Shown here: piece by piece, positions 37,647 through 47,152 of the stretch
How positions within the stretch are numbered: position 1 is the first letter of the stretch
Layout of the letters: each line of letters begins with the position of its first letter
Assembly (NCBI RefSeq): GCF_001724715.1
Contig: NZ_MEFG01000012.1
Span: 1-64,000, forward strand
Source: Sphingomonas sp. SCN 67-18
Lineage (GTDB): Bacteria; Pseudomonadota; Alphaproteobacteria; Sphingomonadales; Sphingomonadaceae
Length of the DNA stretch: 64,000 nt
Reading direction: 5' to 3'
Translations under genes and position numbers: made by a program
The notes under the pieces: generated by a model
Database searches by the model: none
The model's input: the letters and a program-made list of their open reading frames with translations, nothing else
Told to the model about the DNA's origin: nothing

Positions 37647-39302
37647 ATGCGGCAAAGATTCCTGACGGCGGCGATGGCCGCCTTTTTGATGTCCGGCAGC
37701 GCGCTGGCCCAGCAGGCGGCGGACCCCGCCTTCACGCCCGGCGCGATGCGCGCGCATGTGGAGTTTCTGGCCGACGACCTGCTGGAAGGCCGCGACATCG
37801 GCAGCCGGGGCTATGACATCGCCGCCCGCTATGTCGCCACCCGTTTCGAGGCGCTGGGGCTGAAGCCCGCGGGCGACGATGGCGGCTGGTTCCAGAAAAT
37901 CGGCTTCCAGCAGACCAGCCGGGGCGAAACGCCGGGCGCGATCGAGATCAGCGGGCCGGCCGGCACGCAGCGCTGGGCGCATGGCACCGAGGCGCTGGTG
38001 GGCCTGAGCGCGACCGAACCGAAGCTGGACCTTTCCGCCCCGCTGGTCTTCGTGGGCTATGGCATCGAGGACGCATCGCTGGGGCTGGACGATTATCGGG
38101 GCCTTGACGTCAAGGGCAAGATCGTCGTCGTGCTCAGCGGCTATCCCAAGGGGCTGGCCAGCGAGGAGGGCGCGCATCTGAACGCCACCAAGAGCCTGGT
38201 CGCCCAGCGCCACGGCGCGGTCGGCATGGTCCGCATCGGCACGCTGCAATCGATGAAGACCCGGCCGTGGGCGCGCACCGTGCAGTTTGCCGGCGCGCCC
38301 GGCTACACATGGATCGGCAAGGACGGCAAGCCGTTCGACGAGGCGCCCGGCATCCGCGCCGGCGCGGCGCTGAACACCCCCGCCGCCGAGGCGGTGTTCG
38401 CGGGCGCGCCCCGCACGCTCGCCGCCGTGCTTAAGGAAGCGGACAAGAAGGGCGGCAAGCCCAAAGGCTTCGCGCTGAAGACCAGCGCGCGCATCACCGC
38501 GCAGGCGGAGACGAAGCGGATCGAGAGCGCCAATGTCGCGGCGCTGCTGCCGGGGTCTGACCCGACGCTGGCGGCGGACTATGTCGTGCTGTCGGCGCAT
38601 CTCGACCATATCGGCATCTCCCCCGCCAAGGAGGGCGACGCGCCGGACAAGGACCGGATCAACAACGGCGCGCTGGACAATGCGGCGGGCATCGCCACCC
38701 TGCTCGAAGTCGCCCGCGCCGCCGCCGAAGCGCCGGTGAAGCCGCGCCGGTCGATCATCTTCCTGGCGGTGACGGGCGAGGAGAAGGGCCTGCTGGGCGC
38801 ATCCTATGCGGCCCACAACCCGCCGGTGCCGATCGATCGGATCGTCGGCAACGTCAATCTGGACATGCCGCTGCTGCTCTATCCCTTTACCGACGTGATC
38901 GCATTCGGCGCGGACCATTCCACGCTGGGCCGCACGGTGCGGGAGGCGGTGGCGCCGATGAATATCGCGCTGGCGCCCGATCCGATGCCGGAGGAAGGCA
39001 TTTTCACCCGGTCGGACCATTATATGTTCGTGAAACAGGGCATACCGGCGGTGTTCCTCGCCACCGGCTACGCCAATGGCGGCGAAAAGGCGTGGGGCAC
39101 GTTCCTCAGCAACAATTACCACAATCCGGGCGACGACCTGAACCAGCCGATCGACTGGACGGCGGCGGCGCGCTTTGCCGAGGCGAATTACCGCATCGCG
39201 CTGGCGATCGCCAATGCCGACCAGCGGCCGCAATGGTATCAGGGCGATTTCTTCGGAAACGTCTTCGCCAAGGACCAGCCCAAGGCCGCGCCGGCCAAAT
39301 AG
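37647..39302 (+). CDS. M28 family metallopeptidase with PA domain
   Basis: 551 residues beginning with a signal peptide (MRQRFLTAAMAAFLMSGSALA); AGGGG nine bases before this ATG supports it over two nearby upstream ATGs. A PA-type insert lies at about 110-290. Zinc ligands of M28 are all visible: SAHLDHIG, NNGALDNAAG, TGEEKGLLG, NVNLDMP and RSDHYMF. Predicted secreted aminopeptidase. Divergent from the M16 peptidase, convergent with the mitofilin-like gene. Confidence 0.93.
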   Translation: MRQRFLTAAMAAFLMSGSALAQQAADPAFTPGAMRAHVEFLADDLLEGRDIGSRGYDIAARYVATRFEALGLKPAGDDGGWFQKIGFQQTSRGETPGAIEISGPAGTQRWAHGTEALVGLSATEPKLDLSAPLVFVGYGIEDASLGLDDYRGLDVKGKIVVVLSGYPKGLASEEGAHLNATKSLVAQRHGAVGMVRIGTLQSMKTRPWARTVQFAGAPGYTWIGKDGKPFDEAPGIRAGAALNTPAAEAVFAGAPRTLAAVLKEADKKGGKPKGFALKTSARITAQAETKRIESANVAALLPGSDPTLAADYVVLSAHLDHIGISPAKEGDAPDKDRINNGALDNAAGIATLLEVARAAAEAPVKPRRSIIFLAVTGEEKGLLGASYAAHNPPVPIDRIVGNVNLDMPLLLYPFTDVIAFGADHSTLGRTVREAVAPMNIALAPDPMPEEGIFTRSDHYMFVKQGIPAVFLATGYANGGEKAWGTFLSNNYHNPGDDLNQPIDWTAAARFAEANYRIALAIANADQRPQWYQGDFFGNVFAKDQPKAAPAK

Positions 39303-39315
39303 GCCGGGCCGACCG

Positions 39316-40230
39316 TCAACCCCCGCTGTCTTCCGCTACGGGCGCGGCGGCGGGGGGAAGGGCGGGCTGGGGCAGCAGCGGCGCGGGCGTCGCGCTGCCC
39401 GGCTCGAGGATCGCCGCCGTCTCGATCACGTCGAGCGCGCGGCGGGCCTCATTATATTGGCGGGCCGCCTTCATCCAGTTGGCGGCGCGTTCCCGGCCCG
39501 GCATCCGCGCGATCTCGGCCAGCGCCGCATCGACCCGGCCGCCTTCCAGCATCCGCTGGGCGCGGCGAAGGCGCTGGGCGGGCAGCGGGGACGGGGTGCC
39601 CGCCTTGCGGATCACCACCAGCTCGGCCATTTCGCGCTTGAGGCCGCTCCACCAGCCTTCTTCCGCGCTGGCGCTCGACAATGTCGGGGCCAGATCCTCA
39701 AGCCCGATCTGCAGCTCACCGATCGTCACCGGATCGCGCGCCGCTGCGAGGATGGTGGCCACCGCGCGCGGCTGCGATGCGCCGAAACGCTCGCGCAGCT
39801 GGGCCTCGATATAGCCGAGCGCCATGCCGCGATCGAGCGCGCGCCGCGCGGCGAAGGCGACCAGCAGCCCTTCCGCCCGCGCCGCATTGCCCGACGCCGC
39901 CTGCGCCCGCTCGCTGACCCGCGCGATGCGCGATTCGAGATCCGCCACACGGGCGTTCAGCACGCCCGCCTCCGCCGTGTCGGCGGTGCCGCCGGGCGCG
40001 GCGGCAATATCGGCGGCGGGGTTCGATCCGCTCATCACGGCGGCAACCGGCGCGGCGGCGGGTTTCTGCCCCGGCATCACCGCGCGGGCGCGGTCCCAAT
40101 GGGTGAGGATCCAGCCCATCGCCACCAATCCGGCGACGAAGGCCAGCGCCGCGATGATCAGCAGGGTGCGCAGCGGGCGCGGGCGCTGCGCGTCGACGCC
40201 GGTCGGCTCATAATCGCTGTTCATTGCCAT
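39316..40230 (-). CDS. Mitofilin/Mic60-like inner-membrane protein
   Basis: 304 residues: a short cytoplasmic N-terminus, one membrane helix (about 21-42), a Pro/Ala linker, a coiled coil (about 90-118) and a helical C-terminal domain ending in a Pro/Ala tail. This architecture and its place directly after hemC-hemD match the alphaproteobacterial Mic60 homologue, which shapes intracytoplasmic membranes in other species. It is short for the family and the match is by architecture and context, not by an obvious motif, so the call is moderate. Confidence 0.65.
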   Translation of the reverse strand: MAMNSDYEPTGVDAQRPRPLRTLLIIAALAFVAGLVAMGWILTHWDRARAVMPGQKPAAAPVAAVMSGSNPAADIAAAPGGTADTAEAGVLNARVADLESRIARVSERAQAASGNAARAEGLLVAFAARRALDRGMALGYIEAQLRERFGASQPRAVATILAAARDPVTIGELQIGLEDLAPTLSSASAEEGWWSGLKREMAELVVIRKAGTPSPLPAQRLRRAQRMLEGGRVDAALAEIARMPGRERAANWMKAARQYNEARRALDVIETAAILEPGSATPAPLLPQPALPPAAAPVAEDSGG

Positions 40231-40254
40231 CGCCTCATCATCGCACGGGCACGG

Positions 40255-40923
40255 TCAGTCGCACAAGCGGGCGGCGACCGCCAGCAGCGCGTCGTCGGTC
40301 GGCGCGGCGGCGCTGGCCCCGGCGGCCCAGCCATCGCCCGCCGCCGCCAGCGCCCGCGCGCTGATCGCGGCGATCCGCACCGCCGCCCTGTCGGCGACGA
40401 TTTCGGCCAGCCGCCGGGCGGCGCGGGGGGAATGGACGAGCGCCACCGGCCGCCGCGCGATCGCATCGGCCAGCGGCGGCGGCGGATCGATGGCGGCGGA
40501 GCGATAGACGGCGCGCACGCTGATCGCCACCTCGGCGCTGGTCAGCCCGATGCGGTCGACGCCCGCGAAATGGAGGACCTGCCGCCGCCCGTCGCGCGCC
40601 ATCCGCTCGACCAGCGCGACGCCGTCGCTGTCCCCCGCGACGATATCGGCAAAGCCCCGCTCCGCCGCCGCCCGCGCGGTCGGCGCGCCCACGGCATAGA
40701 GCGGCAGGTGGCGATAGGCGTCCAGCGCCGGCCCGCCATGGCGCGCGGCGTTGGCGCTGGTCATCATCACCGCGTCGAAACCGGAGGGATCCGGCGCATC
40801 CCATGGGCAGGCGAGAATGTGGAACAGGGGACGGCACAGGCAATCGAACCCCGCCGCCCGGGCCAGCGCCGCCGTGGCGGCCGCGCCCGGCTCCGGCCGC
40901 AGGATCAGCAGCGGCCGCTTCAC
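40255..40923 (-). CDS. hemD: Uroporphyrinogen-III synthase
   Basis: 222 residues from a GTG that overlaps the hemC stop (GTGA). KRPLLILRPEPGAAATAA at the start, DAVMMTSANAARH and LYAVGAPTARAAAERGF are typical of the poorly conserved HemD family; two alternating lobes are evident. Cyclises hydroxymethylbilane with D-ring inversion in tetrapyrrole synthesis. Assignment rests on these motifs plus its position after hemC. Confidence 0.92.
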   Translation of the reverse strand: MKRPLLILRPEPGAAATAALARAAGFDCLCRPLFHILACPWDAPDPSGFDAVMMTSANAARHGGPALDAYRHLPLYAVGAPTARAAAERGFADIVAGDSDGVALVERMARDGRRQVLHFAGVDRIGLTSAEVAISVRAVYRSAAIDPPPPLADAIARRPVALVHSPRAARRLAEIVADRAAVRIAAISARALAAAGDGWAAGASAAAPTDDALLAVAARLCD

Positions 40924-41831
40924 CCGCCGAACAGCGCCGCAAGCGTCGGCGACGCCCGGGCGAGCAAGGCGCGGCCCAGCGCGGTCGCATCGGCCAGGTC
41001 GCGGACCAGCGCCTCGCCGGCCTGATGCTCGCGGCCGTCCGGGGACAATATTTCCGCGCGCAGCCGGATGGCATCGCCCTCGATCGTCGCCAGCGCGGCG
41101 ACGGGGGAGCGGCAATCGGCGGCCAGCGCGGCGAGCAGGGCGCGCTCCGCCAGCACGCAGCGATGGGTATCGCCATGGTCGATCGCCGCCAGCGCGGCCA
41201 GCGCCGCCTGATTGGCGCTGAGCGTCTCCACGCCGACCGCGCCCTGCGCCGGGGCGGGCAGCATCGTCTCGACAGCGACCGGCGCGCCAAGGCCCGGCCG
41301 GCCCAGCCTGTCCAGCCCGGCGGCGGCGAGCAGCGTCGCATCCGCCTCACCCAGGTTGAGGCGGGACAGGCGGGTGTCCACATTGCCGCGAAACAGCGTG
41401 ATGCGGATGTCCGGCCGCAGGCGGCGCAGTTGAGCGGAACGGCGCGGCGAGCTGGTGCCGATCACCGCGCCCGGCTTCAGCGCGTCGAGCGTATCCACGC
41501 CCAGCAGCCGGTCCCGCACGTCGGCGCGGGGCAGCATCGCGGCGATGGCGATGGCGCCGGGCCGGACCGTCTCGACATCCTTCATCGAATGGACGGCGCA
41601 ATCGATCTCGCCGTCGATCAGCGCCCGGTCAAGCTCCTTGGTCCACAGCGCCTTGCCGCCGACATCGGCCAGGGCGCGGTCCTGAATCCGGTCTCCGCTG
41701 GTCTTGATCGGCACGATCTCGATGCCGTCTTCGGCCCAGCCATGCGCCTCCACCAGCGCCGCGCGCACCATGCGCGCCTGGGTGAGGGCCAGTGGCGAGC
41801 CGCGGCTGCCGATGCGAAATGAGATAGGCAT
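40920..41831 (-). CDS. hemC: Hydroxymethylbilane synthase (porphobilinogen deaminase)
   Basis: 303 residues. Starts ISFRIGSRGSPLALTQA. Catalytic aspartate D85 in HSMKDV, phosphate/substrate arginines in GTSSPRRSAQL, and the dipyrromethane-cofactor cysteine C240 in AADCRSPVA. Polymerises four porphobilinogens. First of hemC-hemD-mitofilin-like, divergent from tsaD with an 79-base gap, a widely conserved alphaproteobacterial arrangement. Confidence 0.97.
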   Translation of the reverse strand: MPISFRIGSRGSPLALTQARMVRAALVEAHGWAEDGIEIVPIKTSGDRIQDRALADVGGKALWTKELDRALIDGEIDCAVHSMKDVETVRPGAIAIAAMLPRADVRDRLLGVDTLDALKPGAVIGTSSPRRSAQLRRLRPDIRITLFRGNVDTRLSRLNLGEADATLLAAAGLDRLGRPGLGAPVAVETMLPAPAQGAVGVETLSANQAALAALAAIDHGDTHRCVLAERALLAALAADCRSPVAALATIEGDAIRLRAEILSPDGREHQAGEALVRDLADATALGRALLARASPTLAALFGG

Positions 41832-41910
41832 GACGCCCCTTAGGCCGATCCCGCCCCCGCATCAAACCGCCGCCTTCGACATGGGGCGATCCAGCCGCTA
41901 GGGGAGCGGC

Positions 41911-42945
41911 ATGAGCCTGATCCTTGGCATCGAATCAAGCTGCGACGAGACGGCGGCGGCGCTGGTGACCGGCGACCGCGCCATCCTGGCGCACCGGCTG
42001 GCCGGGCAGGAGGAGGCGCACCGCCCCTATGGCGGCGTGGTGCCCGAAATCGCGGCGCGCGCGCATGTCGAGATGCTGATGCCGCTGGTCGAATCGGCGC
42101 TGGACGATGCGGGCGCGACGCTGAGCGATGTCGACGCCATCGCCGCCACCGCCGGGCCGGGGCTGATCGGCGGGGTGATGGTGGGGCTGGTGACGGCGAA
42201 GGCGCTGGCCATGGCGGCGGGCAAGCCGCTGATCGCGGTCAACCATCTGGAAGGCCATGCGCTCAGCCCGCGCCTTGCCGATCCCGCGCTTGCCTATCCC
42301 TATCTGCTGCTGCTGGTATCCGGCGGCCATTGCCAGCTGCTGCTGGTGGAAGGCGTCGGCGCCTACCGCCGGCTGGCGACCACCATAGACGATGCCGCGG
42401 GCGAGGCGTTCGACAAGACCGCCAAGCTGCTCGACCTCGGCTTTCCCGGCGGCCCGGCGGTGGAAAAGGCGGCGATGCGGGGCGACCCGCGCGCCGTGAA
42501 GCTGCCTCGCCCGCTGGTCGGCACGACGGAGCCGCATTTCTCCTTTGCGGGCCTGAAAAGCGCGGTGCTGCGCGCCCGTGACGCCGGCATCCACCGGCCG
42601 GAAGATATTGCCGCATCCTTCCAGCAGGCGGTGGTCGATTGCCTGATCGACCGCACCCGCCGCGCCATCGACCGGGCGGACGGGGCGCCGGCGCTGGTCG
42701 TCGCCGGCGGGGTGGCCGCCAATCGCGCGGTGCGCGGCGCGCTGGAGGTGCTGGCGGCGGAGCACGGCCTGCCCTTTGCCGCACCGCCGCTCTGGCTTTG
42801 CACCGACAATGCGGCGATGATCGCATGGGCGGGGGCCGAGCGGTTCGCCGCCGGCCATGTCGATCCGTTGGACGTGCCGGCGCGGGCGCGCTGGCCGCTC
42901 GACCCGGATGCGGAAAAGGCGCGGGGCGCGGGGGTGAAGGCATGA
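41911..42945 (+). CDS. tsaD: tRNA N6-threonylcarbamoyladenosine transferase subunit
   Basis: 344 residues. Kae1/TsaD family: [14 protein letters not shown] at the start, metal-binding histidines H112 and H116 in [20 protein letters not shown], and [10 protein letters not shown] near the C-terminus. Transfers threonylcarbamoyl to A37 of ANN-decoding tRNAs. Stop overlaps gpsA (ATGA); the tsaD-gpsA order is frequent in this class. Confidence 0.97.
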   Translation: MSLILGIESSCDETAAALVTGDRAILAHRLAGQEEAHRPYGGVVPEIAARAHVEMLMPLVESALDDAGATLSDVDAIAATAGPGLIGGVMVGLVTAKALAMAAGKPLIAVNHLEGHALSPRLADPALAYPYLLLLVSGGHCQLLLVEGVGAYRRLATTIDDAAGEAFDKTAKLLDLGFPGGPAVEKAAMRGDPRAVKLPRPLVGTTEPHFSFAGLKSAVLRARDAGIHRPEDIAASFQQAVVDCLIDRTRRAIDRADGAPALVVAGGVAANRAVRGALEVLAAEHGLPFAAPPLWLCTDNAAMIAWAGAERFAAGHVDPLDVPARARWPLDPDAEKARGAGVKA

Positions 42946-43922
42946 ATTTCGAACGGATCGGCGTGATCGGCGGCGGCGCATGGGGCACCGCGCTGGCCCA
43001 GACCGTGGCCGGAGACGGCAGCCCGGTGCTGCTCTGGGCGCTGGAGGACGAGGTGGTCGACGCGATCAACCGGGACCATGTCAACGCGCCCTACCTGCCC
43101 GGCGTCGCCCTTTCGCCCGCGATCCGCGCGACGAGCGCGCTGGCCGCGCTGAATGCGTGCGATCTGCTGCTGGTCGTCACCCCGGCCCAGCATCTGCGCG
43201 GCCTGATCGGCGGGCTGGAGACCAGCGCGCCGCTGATCCTCTGTTCCAAGGGGATCGAGGCCGAAAGCTGCATGTTGATGTCTGAAGTGGCGGGCGCCGT
43301 TTCCTCCGCGCCCATCGCCGTGCTGTCCGGCCCCACTTTCGCGCATGAGGTGGCCGCCGGGCTGCCCGCCGCCGTGACGCTGGCCTGCGAGGACGCGGCG
43401 CTGGGCGGAGCGATGGTGCGCCGCCTCGCCCGCCCGGCCTTTCGCCCCTATGGCTCGACCGACGTGATCGGCGCGGAAATCGGCGGGGCGGTGAAGAATG
43501 TGCTCGCCATCGGCTGCGGCGTGGTGGAAGGGCGCGGCCTTGGCCAGAACGCCCGGTCCGCGCTGATCAGTCGGGGTTTCGCGGAAATGACCCGTTTCGG
43601 CCTGGCGCGCGGCGCTCGGCCCGAGACGCTGGCCGGCTTGTCCGGGCTGGGCGACCTGGTGCTGACCTGTTCCTCCACCAGTTCGCGCAATTTCTCGCTG
43701 GGCAAGGGGCTGGGCGAGGGCCGCAAGGCGGCCGAGCTGCTGGCCGATCGCCGCACCATCGCGGAAGGCGCGTTCACCGCGCCGGTGCTGCGGCAGGCGG
43801 CGGCGGCGGTGGGCGTCGACATGCCGGTGGTCAACGCGGTCTGCGCGCTGCTGGACGGATCGGCCGCCGTGGATGCGGTCGTCGGATCGCTGATGGCGCG
43901 GCCGCTGCGGGATGAGGGCTAG
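42942..43922 (+). CDS. gpsA: Glycerol-3-phosphate dehydrogenase [NAD(P)+]
   Basis: 326 residues. Dinucleotide-binding [11 protein letters not shown] at 10-20, [10 protein letters not shown], catalytic lysine in [11 protein letters not shown] and [13 protein letters not shown]. Reduces dihydroxyacetone phosphate to sn-glycerol 3-phosphate for phospholipid synthesis. Start overlaps the tsaD stop; a longer frame upstream lies inside tsaD in another frame and is spurious. Confidence 0.97.
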   Translation: MNFERIGVIGGGAWGTALAQTVAGDGSPVLLWALEDEVVDAINRDHVNAPYLPGVALSPAIRATSALAALNACDLLLVVTPAQHLRGLIGGLETSAPLILCSKGIEAESCMLMSEVAGAVSSAPIAVLSGPTFAHEVAAGLPAAVTLACEDAALGGAMVRRLARPAFRPYGSTDVIGAEIGGAVKNVLAIGCGVVEGRGLGQNARSALISRGFAEMTRFGLARGARPETLAGLSGLGDLVLTCSSTSSRNFSLGKGLGEGRKAAELLADRRTIAEGAFTAPVLRQAAAAVGVDMPVVNAVCALLDGSAAVDAVVGSLMARPLRDEG

Positions 43923-43968
43923 CGGGCGATGGCCTGGCGGGCCGGCGCGGCCTGCTCCGCACCGCCGC

Positions 43969-44139
43969 TCAGAAATCGACCGCGATGCCCTTGGATTCCC
44001 AATCGCCATAGCGCACCGGGTTGCGGCCGAGCGGGTCGTCCTTGTCGCCGCCCATGTCCACCGGCTCCGGTTCCGGCACGGGCGGGCTTTTCGACAAATG
44101 GGCCGGCGGCTTGGCGTGGGCGGGGCGGCGGCTGGTCAT
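43969..44139 (-). CDS. SdhAF4-type succinate dehydrogenase assembly factor (DUF1674)
   Basis: 56 residues. The C-terminus LGRNPVRYGDWESKGIAVDF closely follows the DUF1674/SDHAF4 signature (NPxRYGDWExKGxxxDF); the N-terminal half is basic and disordered. Members bind flavinylated SdhA and aid its assembly. Start chosen at MTSRR with AGGA eight bases before; an ATG two codons upstream is possible. Convergent with gpsA, divergent from htpX. Confidence 0.88.
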   Translation of the reverse strand: MTSRRPAHAKPPAHLSKSPPVPEPEPVDMGGDKDDPLGRNPVRYGDWESKGIAVDF

Positions 44140-44223
44140 AATCATGGTCCTGTCATTGAAGCGCGGGGCGCTTTCGCCCACATGGGGTGTGACAGGGCGA
44201 CCACGCAAGGGCGGTGACGCGGG

Positions 44224-45174
44224 ATGAATGGCATGAGGACGACGATGCTGCTGGCGGCGCTGACGGCGCTGTTCATGGCGCTGGGCTATACGCTGGGCGG
44301 CGGCGGCGGCGCGGTGCTGGCGCTGCTGGCGGCGGCGGGCATGAACCTGTTCACATATTGGAACGCCGACAAGATCGTGCTGAAGATGCACGGCGCGCGC
44401 GCGGTGGACGCCGCCGCCGCGCCGGAATTTTACGGCATTGTCCAGCAGCTGGCGACGCGCGCCGGCCTGCCGATGCCGCGCGTTTACATCGTCGATTCGC
44501 CCCACCCCAACGCCTTCGCCACCGGCCGCAACCCGGAGAATGCGGCGGTGGCGGCGACCACCGGCCTGCTCGCCATGCTGACCCGCGACGAAGTGGCCGG
44601 GGTGATGGCGCATGAGCTGGGCCATGTCCGCAACCGCGACACGCTGATCATGACGATGGTGGCCACCATTGCGGGCGCGATCTCCATGCTGGCCAATTTC
44701 GGCCTGTTCTTCCGCGGCGGCGACAATCGCGGCAATGCGCTGGCGATGCTGCTGGCGGTGATCGTCGCGCCCTTTGCCGCGATGATCGTGCAGATGGCGA
44801 TCAGCCGGACCCGCGAATATGGCGCGGATCGGGCGGGCGGCGAGATTTCCGGCAATCCGCGCGCGCTGGCGTCCGCGCTCGCCAAGCTGAGCGAGGGCGC
44901 GGGCCGCATTCCGGACCCGGTGACGCAGCGCAACCCGGCGGCAGCGCAGCTTTACATCGTCGAGCCGCGCGCCGGGCGCGACAACTGGTTTTCCACCCAC
45001 CCCGACACCGGCAACCGCATCGCGGCCCTGGAAGAGCTGGCCATGGACATGGGGGCGCCCGCCCTCTCCGGCGGCGCGGCGCGGCCGTCCGCGCTGGCCC
45101 CGGCCCGCGCCGCCACGCCGAAAGGCACGGCGCGGCGCGCCGGCAGCGCGCTCGATCCCTTGCGGCGGAACTGA
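44224..45174 (+). CDS. htpX: Zinc metalloprotease HtpX
   Basis: 316 residues, M48B membrane protease. Two N-terminal helices (about 7-23 and 28-45), zinc site HELGH at 130-134, further helices near 145-165 and 170-195, and the third-ligand Glu in [13 protein letters not shown]-terminal ~50 residues are Ala/Pro/Arg rich. Degrades misfolded inner-membrane proteins. Starts [13 protein letters not shown] three codons later is an alternative. Its TGA overlaps the rsmB CTG start. Confidence 0.95.
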   Translation: MNGMRTTMLLAALTALFMALGYTLGGGGGAVLALLAAAGMNLFTYWNADKIVLKMHGARAVDAAAAPEFYGIVQQLATRAGLPMPRVYIVDSPHPNAFATGRNPENAAVAATTGLLAMLTRDEVAGVMAHELGHVRNRDTLIMTMVATIAGAISMLANFGLFFRGGDNRGNALAMLLAVIVAPFAAMIVQMAISRTREYGADRAGGEISGNPRALASALAKLSEGAGRIPDPVTQRNPAAAQLYIVEPRAGRDNWFSTHPDTGNRIAALEELAMDMGAPALSGGAARPSALAPARAATPKGTARRAGSALDPLRRN

Positions 45175-46445
45175 CCATCACCGACATTCCCGGCCTTGCC
45201 GCGCGCCGCGCCGCGCTCCGCCTGCTCGATGCCGTCCTGCGGCGGGGCGTTCCGCTGGACGCCGCGCTGGACGGCGCGACGCGGGGAATCGACCGGCCGG
45301 ATGACCGCGCCCTCGCCCATGCCATTGCGGCGGAGTGCCTGCGCCGCCTGCCCGACCTTGACGCGCTGATCGATTCGGCGACCCGCAACCGGCTGGCCGA
45401 CGACGCCAAGGCGCGGTTCGCGCTGCGCATCGCGCTGGTCCAGGCGCTGGCGCTGGGCACGCCCCACCATGCCGCGATCTCCACCGTGCTGCCGCTGGTC
45501 GACGGCGGCCCGCGCAAGCTGGTCCATGGCGTGTTCGGATCACTGGTGCGCGGCGGCGCGGCGCTGCCCGGGATCCCGGCCCTGCCCGGCGATGTCGCGG
45601 CGCGCTGGAGCACGGCCTGGGGCGCGGCGATGGCCGAGGCGGCGGCAGAAGCCATCGCTGCGCCGCCGCCGCTCGACCTGACGATCGCCGACCCGGCCGA
45701 AACGGCGCGCTGGGCGGAGGCGCTGCAGGGCGTCAGCCTGGCCCCCGGCCATGTCCGCATCGCCCATGGCGGCCATGTCCGCGAACTGCCGGGGTTCGAC
45801 GACGGCGCCTGGTGGGTGCAGGATCTTGCCGCATCTCTGCCCGCCCGGCTGCTCGGCGCGGGCGAAGGACGCAGCGTGCTGGACCTTTGCGCCGCGCCCG
45901 GCGGCAAGGCGATGCAGCTCGCCGCCGCCGGCTGGGCGGTGACGGCGGTGGACAAGGCGGCAAGTCGTCTGGCGCGACTTCGCGACAATTTCGACCGGAC
46001 GGGGCTGAAGGCCGCGCTGGTCGAGGCGGATGTGACGCGCTGGACGCCGCCTGCGCCCGCCGACGCGATATTGCTCGACGCGCCGTGCAGCGCGACCGGC
46101 ATCTACCGCCGCCATCCGGACGTGCTCCACCGCGTCCGCCCACGCGAGATAAGGGCGATGGCGGAGGTGCAGACCGCGCTGATCGCCCGCGCGGCGGACT
46201 GGCTGACGCCGGGCGGAACGCTGGTCTACGCCACCTGCTCGCTGGAGCCGGAGGAGGGCGAGGCGCAGGTGGCGGCGCTGCTGGCGGCGCGCGCCGACAT
46301 GCGTATCGAGCCGATCCGCGCGGACGAACTGCCCGCCGGCATCGCGCCGGACGAGGCGGGGCGGCTGCGCACCCTGCCGACGATGCTCGCAGCCGAAGGG
46401 CGGCTGGACGGTTTCTTCATCGCCCGGCTGCGGCGCAACCGCTAG
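45171..46445 (+). CDS. rsmB: 16S rRNA (cytosine-C5) methyltransferase RsmB-like
   Basis: About 424 residues from a CTG that overlaps the htpX stop (CTGA). NusB-like RNA-binding N-terminal domain ([27 protein letters not shown]), then a SAM methyltransferase: [14 protein letters not shown] near 240, catalytic Cys in DAPCSATG near 303 and the second Cys in [12 protein letters not shown] near 353. Between 45174 and 45486 there is no ATG, GTG or TTG in frame though homology is clear, so a rare start codon is the best explanation. Methylates C967-type position in 16S rRNA. Confidence 0.9.
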   Translation: MTITDIPGLAARRAALRLLDAVLRRGVPLDAALDGATRGIDRPDDRALAHAIAAECLRRLPDLDALIDSATRNRLADDAKARFALRIALVQALALGTPHHAAISTVLPLVDGGPRKLVHGVFGSLVRGGAALPGIPALPGDVAARWSTAWGAAMAEAAAEAIAAPPPLDLTIADPAETARWAEALQGVSLAPGHVRIAHGGHVRELPGFDDGAWWVQDLAASLPARLLGAGEGRSVLDLCAAPGGKAMQLAAAGWAVTAVDKAASRLARLRDNFDRTGLKAALVEADVTRWTPPAPADAILLDAPCSATGIYRRHPDVLHRVRPREIRAMAEVQTALIARAADWLTPGGTLVYATCSLEPEEGEAQVAALLAARADMRIEPIRADELPAGIAPDEAGRLRTLPTMLAAEGRLDGFFIARLRRNR

Positions 46446-46489
46446 CGACGCTTGCCGGTGCCGAATCGGACGGCTAAGGCTCGCTACCG

Positions 46490-47152
46490 ATGACGCAGCC
46501 CGTCCGCATTGCCCCATCCATCCTGTCCGCCGATTTTTCCCGGCTGGGCGAAGAGGTGCGCGCGATCGACGCCGCCGGGGCGGACTGGGTGCATGTCGAT
46601 GTGATGGACGGCCATTTCGTGCCCAACCTCACCATCGGCCCGGCCGTGGTGAAGGCGCTGCGCCCGCACAGCAGCAAGCCCTTCGACGTCCATCTGATGA
46701 TCTCGCCGGTCGACCATTTCCTGGACGCCTTTGCGGAGGCCGGCGCGGACATCATCACCGTCCATCCCGAGGCCGGGCCGCACACCCACCGCACCATCCA
46801 GCGCATCAAGGCGCTGGGCAAGCAGGCGGGCGTCTCGCTGAACCCGGCGACCCCGGCCAAGATGCTCGATTATCTGCTGGAAGAGATCGACCTGGTGCTG
46901 GTGATGAGCGTCAACCCCGGCTTTGGCGGGCAGAGCTTCATCGAAAGCCAGCTCCGCAAGATCGAGGCGATCCGCAAGCAGATCGACCGGCTGGGCAAGG
47001 ACATAAGGCTGGAAGTGGACGGCGGCATTGACGTCATGACCGCACCGCGCGCCATTGCCGCCGGGGCGGACGTGCTGGTGGCCGGCACAGCCACCTTCCG
47101 CGGCGGCCCTGACGCCTATGCCGCCAACATCCGGGGGCTGAGAGGCGGGTGA
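46490..47152 (+). CDS. rpe: Ribulose-phosphate 3-epimerase
   Basis: 220 residues, TIM barrel. [16 protein letters not shown], metal-site [19 protein letters not shown]-type FDVHLMIS, and [12 protein letters not shown] plus VDGGID are all family landmarks. Interconverts ribulose 5-phosphate and xylulose 5-phosphate in the pentose phosphate and related pathways. Overlaps the GTG of the heparinase-like gene (GTGA). Confidence 0.97.
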   Translation: MTQPVRIAPSILSADFSRLGEEVRAIDAAGADWVHVDVMDGHFVPNLTIGPAVVKALRPHSSKPFDVHLMISPVDHFLDAFAEAGADIITVHPEAGPHTHRTIQRIKALGKQAGVSLNPATPAKMLDYLLEEIDLVLVMSVNPGFGGQSFIESQLRKIEAIRKQIDRLGKDIRLEVDGGIDVMTAPRAIAAGADVLVAGTATFRGGPDAYAANIRGLRGG

